Source: an uncultured Oscillospiraceae bacterium
GTDB taxonomy: Bacteria > Bacillota > Clostridia > Oscillospirales > Acutalibacteraceae
Reading direction: 5' to 3'
NCBI GenBank assembly: GCA_905203795.1
Contig: CAJKXG010000037.1
Location: 1-9,321 of the forward strand
DNA length: 9,321 nt
A program made the position numbers and the translations under genes. Below the pieces are notes generated by a model. That model did no database searches, was not told where the DNA came from, and saw nothing but the letters and a program-made list of their open reading frames with translations. Every line of letters begins with the position of its first letter. Positions within the stretch are counted from its first letter, which is position 1. This document shows, piece by piece, positions 1-5,744 of the stretch.

Positions 1-344
1 CCCCGCACGAGCCGGTGGATGTGGTGATTCGTCCCGAGGATATCGACATCGTGTCGCCGGACAAGGGGGATCTGACCGGTACGGTCACGTCCGTGACCTT
101 TAAGGGTGTACATTTTGAGACGATCGTGGATTTCAAGGGCTTCAAGTGGCTGATCCAGACCACCGACTATTACGCACCCGATACGGTGATCGGCATTGTG
201 CTGAACCCCGAAGATATCCATATCATGAAAAAGTCGGCGTATTCCGGCATGTTCGGCGACTACAGCTCCTATTCGGAGGAATTCGACGAGATGGCGGACC
301 CCGAAATCGATCTGGTGGAAGAAGCAGCGGGAGGCGAGGACTGA
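1..344 (+). CDS. potA: Spermidine/putrescine ABC transporter ATP-binding protein PotA, C-terminal part
   Basis: Only the last 113 or so codons are in the window; the frame is open from base 3 and ends with TGA at 342-344. The visible part is the TOBE-type regulatory domain that follows the ATPase core in polyamine and other import ATPases. It contains the repeated RPEDIDIV and NPEDIHIM elements expected of this domain. The Walker A, signature and Walker B motifs lie upstream of the window, so ATP binding cannot be checked here. The protein ends in an acidic tail after the TOBE domain (EEFDEMADPEIDLVEEAAGGED region). The assignment rests on the domain together with the potB, potC and potD genes that follow directly. 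PotA would sit on the inner face of the membrane and power uptake. Its stop shares one base with the potB start (TGATG), which points to translational coupling. Confidence 0.9.
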   Translation, partial: PHEPVDVVIRPEDIDIVSPDKGDLTGTVTSVTFKGVHFETIVDFKGFKWLIQTTDYYAPDTVIGIVLNPEDIHIMKKSAYSGMFGDYSSYSEEFDEMADPEIDLVEEAAGGED

Positions 345-1156
345 TGAAGCGTGCCGCTGCTCCGTATGGCGTGTGGATGGCGCTGTTTACCATCGTGCCG
401 TTGGCGCTGGTCGTGTGGTTCGCGCTGACAGACGAGGCCGGCGCGTTCACGCTGGACAACATCGTCGCCATCAAGGATTATGTGCCCACATTTTGGGATT
501 CGCTCAAGCTGGGAGCGATCTCCACGGCGTTGTGTCTGGTGCTGGCGTATCCGCTGGCGCTCAGCATTGCCCGTATGACGGAAAAGGTGCAGCGCACGAT
601 GGTGATGATCGTGATGCTGCCCATGTGGATGAATTTTTTGCTGCGCACCTACGCGTGGATGTCGCTGCTGGAGGATAAAGGGTTTATCAACCAGTTTCTC
701 GGTCTGCTCGGATTGGGTCCGATGCATATGATCAACACCGACGGTGCGGTGGTGCTCGGCATGGTGTATAATTTTCTGCCGTTTATGGTGCTGCCGCTGT
801 ACTCGGTCATGGCGAAGATGGATCACCGCATTGTGGAAGCGGCGGAGGATCTCGGCTGCAATGGGTTTCAGGTGTTTCGCCGCATCACCCTGCCGCTGTC
901 CGCGCCGGGTATCGTGTCCGGCATCACGATGGTGTTTGTACCGGCGGTCAGTACGTTTGTCATTACCAAGCTGCTTGGCGGCGGCAAACACATGCTGATC
1001 GGCGACGTCATCGAGATGATGTTCATCGGCAGCGGCAAGAATTACAACGTCGGCGCGGCGCTGTCGCTGGTGCTGATGGTGCTCATGCTGCTGTGTATGG
1101 CGCTGATGCGGTTTGTGGACAAGGACGAAGAGGAAATCGGGGGGCTGAGCATATGA
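344..1156 (+). CDS. potB: Spermidine/putrescine ABC transporter permease PotB
   Basis: The product is a 270-residue inner-membrane permease, about the usual length for PotB. Hydrophobic spans lie near residues 10-28, 56-76, 86-106, 135-157, 188-210 and 237-256, a six-helix layout typical of binding-protein-dependent permeases. The cytoplasmic EAA loop that docks on the ATPase is visible at residues 165-184, with EAA at 165-167, Gly171 and the closing ITLP. The ATG at 344 was chosen because GGGAGGCGAGG lies just upstream and the start overlaps the potA stop; a longer open frame reaching back into potA is only a shadow. PotB pairs with PotC to form the channel. The 3' end overlaps potC by four bases (ATGA), so the two subunits are probably made in equal amounts. 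The family is certain. The polyamine substrate is inferred from the potABCD order and from PotD. Confidence 0.93.
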   Translation: MKRAAAPYGVWMALFTIVPLALVVWFALTDEAGAFTLDNIVAIKDYVPTFWDSLKLGAISTALCLVLAYPLALSIARMTEKVQRTMVMIVMLPMWMNFLLRTYAWMSLLEDKGFINQFLGLLGLGPMHMINTDGAVVLGMVYNFLPFMVLPLYSVMAKMDHRIVEAAEDLGCNGFQVFRRITLPLSAPGIVSGITMVFVPAVSTFVITKLLGGGKHMLIGDVIEMMFIGSGKNYNVGAALSLVLMVLMLLCMALMRFVDKDEEEIGGLSI

Positions 1157-1956
1157 AAACACTGTCCCGCCTTTATAACGCACTGATTTTCCTGTTTCTG
1201 TATGCGCCGATCGTGGTGCTGATCATTTTTTCCTTTAACGATTCCAAAAATCGCGTGATCTGGCACGGCTTCACCACGCGGTGGTATGTCGATTTGTTTG
1301 ACAACGATCTGATCCTGCGGTCGCTGCGGGTGACGCTGATCGTGGCGGTGCTGGCGGCGTTGGCGGCTACCATCATCGGCACGGCCGCCGCCGTGGGTAT
1401 CCACAAAATGAACGGCAAGCTGCGGCAGGTGTTCATGTCGGTCAACAATATCCCGATGGTCAACCCCGAGATCGTGACCGGTATTTCCATGATGCTGATG
1501 TTCGTGTTCATTTTTCGTGCCACCGGTTGGCTGCAACCGGGATTTACCACGCTGCTGCTGTCCCATATCACCTTTTGTATTCCGTATGTGGTGCTGCAGG
1601 TGATGCCCAAACTGCGGCAGATGAATCCGCACATGTTTGAAGCGGCGCTGGATCTCGGCTGCCCGCCGCTTAAGGCGTTTTTCCGCGTGATGCTGCCGGA
1701 GATCATGCCGGGCGTCATCACCGGCGCGTTGATGGCGTTTACCATGTCGCTGGATGATTTCGTGATCAGCTATTTCAACGCCGGCTCCACCGCACAAACG
1801 CTGTCGGTCACGATCTATTCGATGACCAAGAAGCCGGTCACACCGGAGATCAACGCACTGTCCACGCTGATGTTCGGCGCGGTGCTGCTGTTGTTGCTCA
1901 TTGTGAATATTCGTCAGATCCGCGACGAAAGTAAGCAACGGAAGATGCGCGTATAA
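1153..1956 (+). CDS. potC: Spermidine/putrescine ABC transporter permease PotC
   Basis: The product is a 267-residue permease, the second half of the polyamine channel. It starts at the ATG inside the ATGA overlap with potB; an upstream in-frame start at 1093 would lie deep in potB and is not credible. The N-terminal membrane span at about residues 9-28 ends in SFNDS, a common PotC feature. Further spans lie near 60-82, 106-125, 133-151, 186-208 and 235-254. The EAA loop is at residues 163-182 (EAALDLG, closing LP). The SLDDFVISYF stretch at 199-208 is a hallmark of PotC and the related PotI permeases. A G-rich run at about 1139-1143 can serve as its ribosome binding site. It acts in the membrane with PotB, PotA and the lipoprotein PotD. 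No damage or odd residue is seen. Confidence 0.93.
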   Translation: MKTLSRLYNALIFLFLYAPIVVLIIFSFNDSKNRVIWHGFTTRWYVDLFDNDLILRSLRVTLIVAVLAALAATIIGTAAAVGIHKMNGKLRQVFMSVNNIPMVNPEIVTGISMMLMFVFIFRATGWLQPGFTTLLLSHITFCIPYVVLQVMPKLRQMNPHMFEAALDLGCPPLKAFFRVMLPEIMPGVITGALMAFTMSLDDFVISYFNAGSTAQTLSVTIYSMTKKPVTPEINALSTLMFGAVLLLLLIVNIRQIRDESKQRKMRV

Positions 1957-1965
1957 GTGCGTTTT

Positions 1966-1978
1966 CATAAATTTTATG
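1966..1978 (+). repeat. Short AT-rich inverted repeat between potC and potD
   Basis: CATAAA and TTTATG flank a single T in the 39-base gap between potC and potD. The 6-1-6 symmetry is exact, but the stem would be almost all A-T and weak as RNA. It could be a processing or stability element, or chance in an AT-rich spacer. Confidence 0.25.
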
Positions 1979-1995
1979 CAGAGAGAGGTAGAAAA

Positions 1996-3063
1996 ATGAA
2001 AAAATGGGTAGCTGTGGTGGCGGCGTTGGCGCTGCTTTCGATCGGACTGCTGTCCGGCTGCGGCAATTCCGACAAGGTGACACTCAATGTGTACAACTGG
2101 GGCGAGTATATCGACGATGAGGTGCTGCGTGTCAACGAGTTGTTTGAAAAAGAGACCGGCATCCGCGTCAATTATCAGACGTATGACAGCAACGAATCCA
2201 TGTATACGCTGCTCAGTTCCGGCGCGGCCAGTTACGATATCGTATTTCCGTCGGACTACATGGTGGGAAAGATGATCAAGGAGGGGATGCTGGAAAAGCT
2301 GAACTTTGACAATATCCCCAATTATCAATACATCGACGAAGCCTATCGCAACCTGTCCTATGACCCGAACAACGAGTATTCCGTGCCGTATACATGGGGA
2401 ACGGTCGGCATTTTCTACAACAAGAAATATGTGGACGAAGCGGATCTGGCTGCGGGTTGGGATCTGCTTTGGAACGAGAAATACAAGGGCAAAATTTATA
2501 TGTTTGACAATCCGCGCGACGCGTTCGGCATTGCGGAGCTGAAGCTGGGGCTGTCGTTGAATACGACCGATGAAGCGGAACTGCAAAAAGCGTATGATGC
2601 GCTGGCAGAACAGCGTCCGCTGCTGCAAGGATATTACATGGATCAGGTGTTCCAGAAGATGACCAATGAAGAGGGCTGGATCGCGCCGTATTATTCGGGC
2701 GACGGCTCGATCATGATGTACGGCGAGGACGGCAACGAGAACATCGGGTATTTTGTGCCGGATAACGGTACCAACTTCTTTGTGGACGCCGTGTGTGTCG
2801 TCAAGGGAACCAAGCACAAGACCGAGGCGGAACAGTATATCAATTTCCTGTGCCGCACCGACGTGGCCAAGGCGAACGCTGAATACATCGGCTATTCCAC
2901 GCCGCACACGGAAGCGCGTAAGCAGCTCGATCCCGAGATCGGCGAGAACGAGTATTTCTATCCCTCGAAAGAGGTGCTTGCCAAAACAGAAGTGTTTGAA
3001 ACGCTGCCGGAAGAAACCAACAAGCTGATGGATTCGTTGTGGATCAAATTGAAAACGCAATAA
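1996..3063 (+). CDS. potD: Spermidine/putrescine-binding lipoprotein PotD
   Basis: This is a 355-residue extracellular substrate-binding lipoprotein of the polyamine importer. The ATG at 1996 is chosen over a GTG at 1957 because GAGAGAGG lies seven bases upstream and it gives a clean lipoprotein signal: Lys2-Lys3, a hydrophobic stretch at 5-19, and the lipobox LSGC with Cys22 as the lipidated residue. The mature part shows the PotD/PotF landmarks YNWGEYI (33-39), PSDY (85-88) and YTWGTVGIF (132-140), and the NFFVDA segment (260-265). By alignment to the well-studied Escherichia coli protein, the NFFVDA Asp264 should bind a substrate amine. The residue usually seen as Trp in that segment appears to be Phe262 here, so specificity may be shifted. 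The gene ends in TAA just before a strong terminator, which makes it the last gene of the operon. Confidence 0.93.
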   Translation: MKKWVAVVAALALLSIGLLSGCGNSDKVTLNVYNWGEYIDDEVLRVNELFEKETGIRVNYQTYDSNESMYTLLSSGAASYDIVFPSDYMVGKMIKEGMLEKLNFDNIPNYQYIDEAYRNLSYDPNNEYSVPYTWGTVGIFYNKKYVDEADLAAGWDLLWNEKYKGKIYMFDNPRDAFGIAELKLGLSLNTTDEAELQKAYDALAEQRPLLQGYYMDQVFQKMTNEEGWIAPYYSGDGSIMMYGEDGNENIGYFVPDNGTNFFVDAVCVVKGTKHKTEAEQYINFLCRTDVAKANAEYIGYSTPHTEARKQLDPEIGENEYFYPSKEVLAKTEVFETLPEETNKLMDSLWIKLKTQ

Positions 3064-3077
3064 TGCGGCGCAACGAG

Positions 3078-3107
3078 AGCGCCCTGCCGATGAGCAGGGC
3101 GCTTTTT
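3078..3107 (+). terminator. Rho-independent terminator of the pot operon
   Basis: GCGCCCTGC at 3079-3087 and GCAGGGCGC at 3094-3102 form a perfect nine-base GC-rich stem, extendable by an A-T pair at 3078/3103, with the six-base loop CGATGA. Five T residues (3103-3107) follow. It starts 15 bases after the potD stop and should end the potABCD transcript. Confidence 0.93.
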
Positions 3108-3136
3108 GCATAATCGGATAGGCGTGGGATACACTA
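3108..3136 (+). promoter_or_regulatory. Candidate forespore (sigma F/sigma G type) promoter of spoVAF
   Basis: GCATA at 3108-3112 begins directly after the T-tract of the potD terminator. GGATACACTA follows at 3127-3136 after a 14-base spacer. These match the GYATA and GGnnAnAnTR elements reported for Bacillus subtilis sigma F as I recall them. The GCATA box also fits the sigma G -35 element, although no good sigma G -10 box is seen. Transcription would start near 3143, placing the AGAAGGAG ribosome binding site in a leader of about 25 bases. The match is by eye in one short gap, so it is a hypothesis. A sporulation promoter is expected for this gene family. Confidence 0.45.
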
Positions 3137-3152
3137 TGGTCAATGATGCGGC

Positions 3153-3160
3153 AGAAGGAG
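3153..3160 (+). promoter_or_regulatory. Ribosome binding site that fixes the spoVAF start
   Basis: AGAAGGAG lies eight bases before the ATG at 3169. The earlier in-frame ATG at 3136 has no comparable site and overlaps the candidate -10 box, and a TTG at 3106 lies in the terminator. The start is therefore placed at 3169. Confidence 0.8.
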
Positions 3161-3168
3161 ATTCCCAT

Positions 3169-4605
3169 ATGGCAGCTTTGACCAAGGAGTACCGACACAA
3201 TTTGCAGTCGCTGGAAACCGCCCTGCGGGTATCCGCCAGTTTTGATATTGTCTCGCGCCCGCTGGAAATCGGCGAAGGCGCTGCTAACTTGTTTTTCGTG
3301 GACGGCTTTATCAAGGACGAGACGATGGCGAAGATGATGCAATTTTTCGCTTCGGTCAAAAAAGAGGAGAAGGACGGTGCGCATGACGCCGCCGCCTTTG
3401 CCCGACGGTATGTGCCGTACACGGAGGTAGAGTTTGCCGCCGACAGCGAGCAGGTGGTGATCGGCGTGTTGTCGGGACAGGTGGCGCTGCTGCTGGAGGG
3501 GTACGACCAGGTCATCATGATCGATGTGCGCACGTATCCCGTGCGTTCGGTAGACGAGCCTGAGGTGGATCGTGTGCTGCGCGGCGCACACGACGGGTTT
3601 GTGGAAACGCTGGTGTTCAACACCGTGCTCATCCGCCGCCACCTGCGCGATCCGCGCCTGACCATGGAATATCTGCAAATCGGTAGCGTGTCCAAGACCG
3701 ATGTGGTGATGTGCTACATGAACGGCGTGGCGGAGGATAAGCTGGTCAAAAAGCTGCGCAAAAAGCTGCAATCCATCACCATTCCCGCCTTGTCCATGGG
3801 GCAGGAGAGCATGGCGGAGTGTCTGTTGCGCAAGCAGCAGTGGTACAATCCGTTTCCCAGGATTCGCTACACCGAGCGCCCCGACAGTGCGGCGGCGGCG
3901 GTGGCGGAGGGACGCATTTTGCTGATTGTGGATAACGCGCCGGCGGTGATGATCCTGCCGTCCGCTATTTTCGATTTTGTGCAGGACGTGAACGACTACT
4001 ATTTTCCGCCGCTGGTCGCCACCTATCTGCGCATCATCCGCATGATCGTCTTTATTACAACGCTGTTTTTGACGCCGCTGTGGTATTTGGTGATCACCTC
4101 CGGCATACCGATTCCCGAATGGCTGTCGTTTTTGCAAATCGCCGAGCCGAACAGCGTGCCGATTTTGCTGCAACTGCTGATCGTCGAGGTGATGGTGGAG
4201 GCGATCCGTCTGGCATCGCTCAACACGCCCAATTCGCTGAGCGGCGCGTTCAGCGTCGTCGGGGCGCTGATTCTCGGCGAATTCGCCGTGTCCAGCGGGC
4301 TGTTCGTGGCGGAAGTGCTGCTGTATATGGCGTTTATCGCCGTGGCAAACTTCACACAGCCGAGCTTTGAATTGGGATATGCGTTCACCTTGTTCCGCAT
4401 TGTATTTTTGATTTTGAGCGCGTTGTTCGGTGTGTGGGGGTTCGTCGGCGGGATCGCACTCCTGCTGTTGGTTGTCGCCACCACCCGCACGGTGCTGGGG
4501 CAGGGGTATCTGTACCCCGTGATCCCGTTCAATTGGGTGGCACTGAAACGCCTGATCGTGCGCCGCATTTTGTACCGCACCAATGCGTTCAAAGGGAATA
4601 GCTGA
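3169..4605 (+). CDS. spoVAF: GerA-family spore germination protein, SpoVAF (FigP) type
   Basis: The 478-residue product has the GerA A-subunit layout: a soluble N-terminal half (1-285) followed by a membrane half with spans near 288-311, 330-350, 361-381, 383-397 and 408-440. Several stretches fit SpoVAF better than nutrient-receptor GerAA proteins: EGYDQ with IDVRTYP (110-124), DEPEVDRVLRGAHDGFVE (129-146), YNPFPRIRYTERPD (226-239), VDNAPAVMILP (254-264), and the late NTPNSLSGAFSVVGALILGE region (352-371). In B. subtilis SpoVAF lies in the spore inner membrane and, with its partner FigO, forms a channel that amplifies ion release early in germination. Here the gene stands alone: the pot operon lies upstream behind a terminator and no spoVA gene is adjacent. 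Subfamily placement is from recalled sequence, not a search; the GerA family itself is certain. Confidence 0.85.
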   Translation: MAALTKEYRHNLQSLETALRVSASFDIVSRPLEIGEGAANLFFVDGFIKDETMAKMMQFFASVKKEEKDGAHDAAAFARRYVPYTEVEFAADSEQVVIGVLSGQVALLLEGYDQVIMIDVRTYPVRSVDEPEVDRVLRGAHDGFVETLVFNTVLIRRHLRDPRLTMEYLQIGSVSKTDVVMCYMNGVAEDKLVKKLRKKLQSITIPALSMGQESMAECLLRKQQWYNPFPRIRYTERPDSAAAAVAEGRILLIVDNAPAVMILPSAIFDFVQDVNDYYFPPLVATYLRIIRMIVFITTLFLTPLWYLVITSGIPIPEWLSFLQIAEPNSVPILLQLLIVEVMVEAIRLASLNTPNSLSGAFSVVGALILGEFAVSSGLFVAEVLLYMAFIAVANFTQPSFELGYAFTLFRIVFLILSALFGVWGFVGGIALLLLVVATTRTVLGQGYLYPVIPFNWVALKRLIVRRILYRTNAFKGNS

Positions 4606-4616
4606 CCTGTCTTTTG

Positions 4617-4631
4617 GCGCCGTTTCGGCGC
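4617..4631 (+). terminator. Weak hairpin after spoVAF
   Basis: GCGCCG (4617-4622) and CGGCGC (4626-4631) pair around a TTT loop, 12 bases after the spoVAF stop. The downstream side (TTACAAAT) has only two T residues, so it is a poor intrinsic terminator. It may still protect or help end the spoVAF transcript. Confidence 0.4.
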
Positions 4632-4710
4632 TTACAAATGGGAAAAATTTACAATCCATCGGCTTGCAAAACGCAAATTTTCAAGAAATAAAAGGCAAAA
4701 AATCGCCAAG

Positions 4711-4722
4711 AAGACGCGTCTT
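4711..4722. repeat. Perfect 12-base palindrome AAGACGCGTCTT
   Basis: This exact palindrome lies about 120 bases upstream of the -35 box of the sugar transferase promoter, in AT-rich surroundings. It has no loop and no T-tract, so it reads as a possible DNA-binding site rather than a terminator. No known regulator consensus was recognised. Confidence 0.35.
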
Positions 4723-4814
4723 TCCTTAGATTTTTCCGATATTTTATGTATATTTTACACAGTTTTAATACGAAAATGCGGGCGGATTATGCCGAGAACG
4801 GACATTTGCAAAAG

Positions 4815-4830
4815 GTTACAAAATTGTAAC
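4815..4830. promoter_or_regulatory. Operator-like inverted repeat at the sugar transferase promoter
   Basis: GTTACAA and TTGTAAC form perfect seven-base arms around AA. The right arm ends at 4830 and the -35 hexamer begins at 4831, so a dimeric regulator bound here would touch RNA polymerase. No known consensus that I can name fits it well. Confidence 0.5.
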
Positions 4831-4859
4831 TTGATTTTTGTAAAAGGGGATAGTATAAT
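4831..4859 (+). promoter_or_regulatory. Housekeeping (sigma A) promoter of the sugar transferase gene
   Basis: TTGATT at 4831-4836 and a perfect TATAAT at 4854-4859 are separated by exactly 17 bases. Transcription should begin near 4866, giving a leader of about 110 bases before the ATG at 4976. This is the best vegetative promoter visible in the window. Confidence 0.85.
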
Positions 4860-4975
4860 GATATTCGATAAAAGCACAGCTGTTCTCTGGGACTCATCTG
4901 TCCTTTTGAGCACACCAATTTGTTCAGCCGGAATCGTCGGCGTATCGGCGGTTTCATGAAGGAGGAAGTGAGAGT

Positions 4976-5668
4976 ATGCAGAAGGTGCTTATCATGAGCG
5001 AGTACAGCTTGCCGGCGAAAAAACCGACAAAGGGATACTTGTTCTGCAAGCGCACTCTGGATATTGTGTTTTCTTTATCCATGTCTTTGATTTTGCTCCC
5101 GATTGGGTTGGTGATCGCGGCGGTGGCGGCGATCGACACCAAGGGTTCTCCGATTTTTGTCCAAGAGCGCATGGGGCGCAACGGTCGTCCTTTCAAAATG
5201 TTCAAATTCCGTACCATGAGCGTCAATGCGCCCGCCAATGTGGCGACGTATCTGCTGGATGATGCGGAAAGCTATATTTCGCGTGTTGGCGGTCTGCTCC
5301 GCAAGCTGAGTCTGGACGAGCTGCCCCAACTGCTGAATATCCTCAAGGGGGATATGAGCTTTGTCGGCCCGCGTCCGGTCGTGCTGACCGAGACGGATCT
5401 GCTGGAACTGCGCCGTCGTAACGGCGCGGGAACGGTGCGTCCGGGGCTGACCGGTCTGGCGCAGGTCAACGGTCGGGACGATGTGGCGGTCGGCAAAAAA
5501 GCGCAGATGGATGGCGCGTATGTCGAAGATATGTGCTTTATCACCGATATGAAAATTGTCTTTAAGACGATCGGTAACGTGCTGACATCCAAAGGCGTGG
5601 TGGAAGGTGCGCAGCGTGAGCTGGCATCCACCGAAACGGATACGGACGCCAATCGCCGCGTGTCTTAA
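4976..5668 (+). CDS. Undecaprenyl-phosphate sugar-phosphate transferase (bacterial sugar transferase, EpsL/WcaJ C-terminal type)
   Basis: The 230-residue product matches the catalytic domain of monotopic phosphoglycosyl transferases, which move a sugar phosphate from a UDP-sugar to undecaprenyl phosphate and so start exopolysaccharide, capsule or glycoprotein glycan synthesis at the inner membrane. The reentrant hydrophobic segment lies at about 28-53, preceded by KRTLD. Next come the family signatures [24 protein letters not shown] (58-81), [27 protein letters not shown] (108-134, with the catalytic Asp114-Glu115 pair) and [14 protein letters not shown] (154-167). The long multi-span N-terminal domain of WcaJ/WbaP is absent, so this is the short form. 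The ATG at 4976 has AAGGAGG ten bases upstream; Met7 does not. The gene stands alone between its own promoter and terminator, with no other glycosyltransferase in the window, so the sugar cannot be predicted. Confidence 0.92.
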   Translation: MQKVLIMSEYSLPAKKPTKGYLFCKRTLDIVFSLSMSLILLPIGLVIAAVAAIDTKGSPIFVQERMGRNGRPFKMFKFRTMSVNAPANVATYLLDDAESYISRVGGLLRKLSLDELPQLLNILKGDMSFVGPRPVVLTETDLLELRRRNGAGTVRPGLTGLAQVNGRDDVAVGKKAQMDGAYVEDMCFITDMKIVFKTIGNVLTSKGVVEGAQRELASTETDTDANRRVS

Positions 5669-5682
5669 ATTTTCAGAAAACA
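5668..5682. promoter_or_regulatory. CodY-box-like sequence after the sugar transferase
   Basis: AATTTTCAGAAAACA overlaps the last base of the sugar transferase stop and matches 13 of 15 positions of the CodY consensus AATTTTCWGAAAATT. A weaker copy follows: TTTCAGAAAACA at 5671-5682 is repeated as TTTCAGAGAACA at 5686-5697, a 15-base period. CodY boxes are AT-rich and occur by chance, and the site lies upstream of a terminator, so the role is uncertain. Confidence 0.3.
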
Positions 5683-5693
5683 CAATTTCAGAG

Positions 5694-5724
5694 AACAGCC
5701 ATGCCCAAGCGGTATGGCTGTTTT
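5694..5724 (+). terminator. Rho-independent terminator of the sugar transferase gene
   Basis: AACAGCCATGCC at 5694-5705 pairs with GGTATGGCTGTT at 5711-5722, a twelve-pair stem with one G-T pair, around the loop CAAGC. A short T-tract (5721-5724) follows. The hairpin ends about 20 bases before the start codon of the next gene, so it separates the two or attenuates read-through. Confidence 0.85.
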
Positions 5725-5744
5725 GCTGTATGGGAGGTAGCCCT

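Larger units (their letters stand above)
4606..4975 (+). other. AT-rich intergenic regulatory region before the sugar transferase
   Basis: No convincing gene is seen in these 370 bases, which are far more AT-rich than the flanking coding sequence. They hold the weak hairpin after spoVAF, a 12-base perfect palindrome at 4711-4722, a 16-base inverted repeat at 4815-4830 touching a near-consensus promoter (4831-4859), and a leader of about 110 bases. The word TTACAA occurs at 4632-4637, 4649-4654 and within the inverted repeat, and TTGCAAAA occurs at 4664-4671 and 4806-4813. A 33-codon open frame (4858-4959) starts inside the -10 box and is probably not a gene. I recognise no riboswitch family in the leader. 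Confidence 0.6.

Noticed and set aside
269..1183. A 304-codon minus-strand frame antisense to potB
   Set aside because: It is fully covered by potB on the other strand, has a His/Arg/Gln-rich composition, and has no recognisable motif.
3136..3168. An N-terminal extension of SpoVAF from the ATG at 3136
   Set aside because: The ribosome binding site sits eight bases before the ATG at 3169, while the ATG at 3136 overlaps the candidate -10 box and has no such site.
1042..4659. A 1205-codon open frame on the minus strand
   Set aside because: It lies antisense to potC, potD and spoVAF, which are all clear genes. Its translation is rich in His, Arg and Gln with no domain, as expected for a shadow of GC-biased codons.
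4673..4692. A second CodY-like sequence in the intergenic gap (AATTTTCAAGAAATA)
   Set aside because: It needs three mismatches to the consensus, including the central bases, in AT-rich DNA where such matches are frequent.
4606..4975. A riboswitch or T-box in the largest gap
   Set aside because: I find no conserved riboswitch core, T-box sequence or leader terminator before the sugar transferase start. Only short, weak complementary segments are present.
4956..4996. A short upstream frame starting at the ATG just before the sugar transferase ribosome binding site
   Set aside because: It is about a dozen codons long, overlaps the true start in another frame, and has no ribosome binding site of its own.
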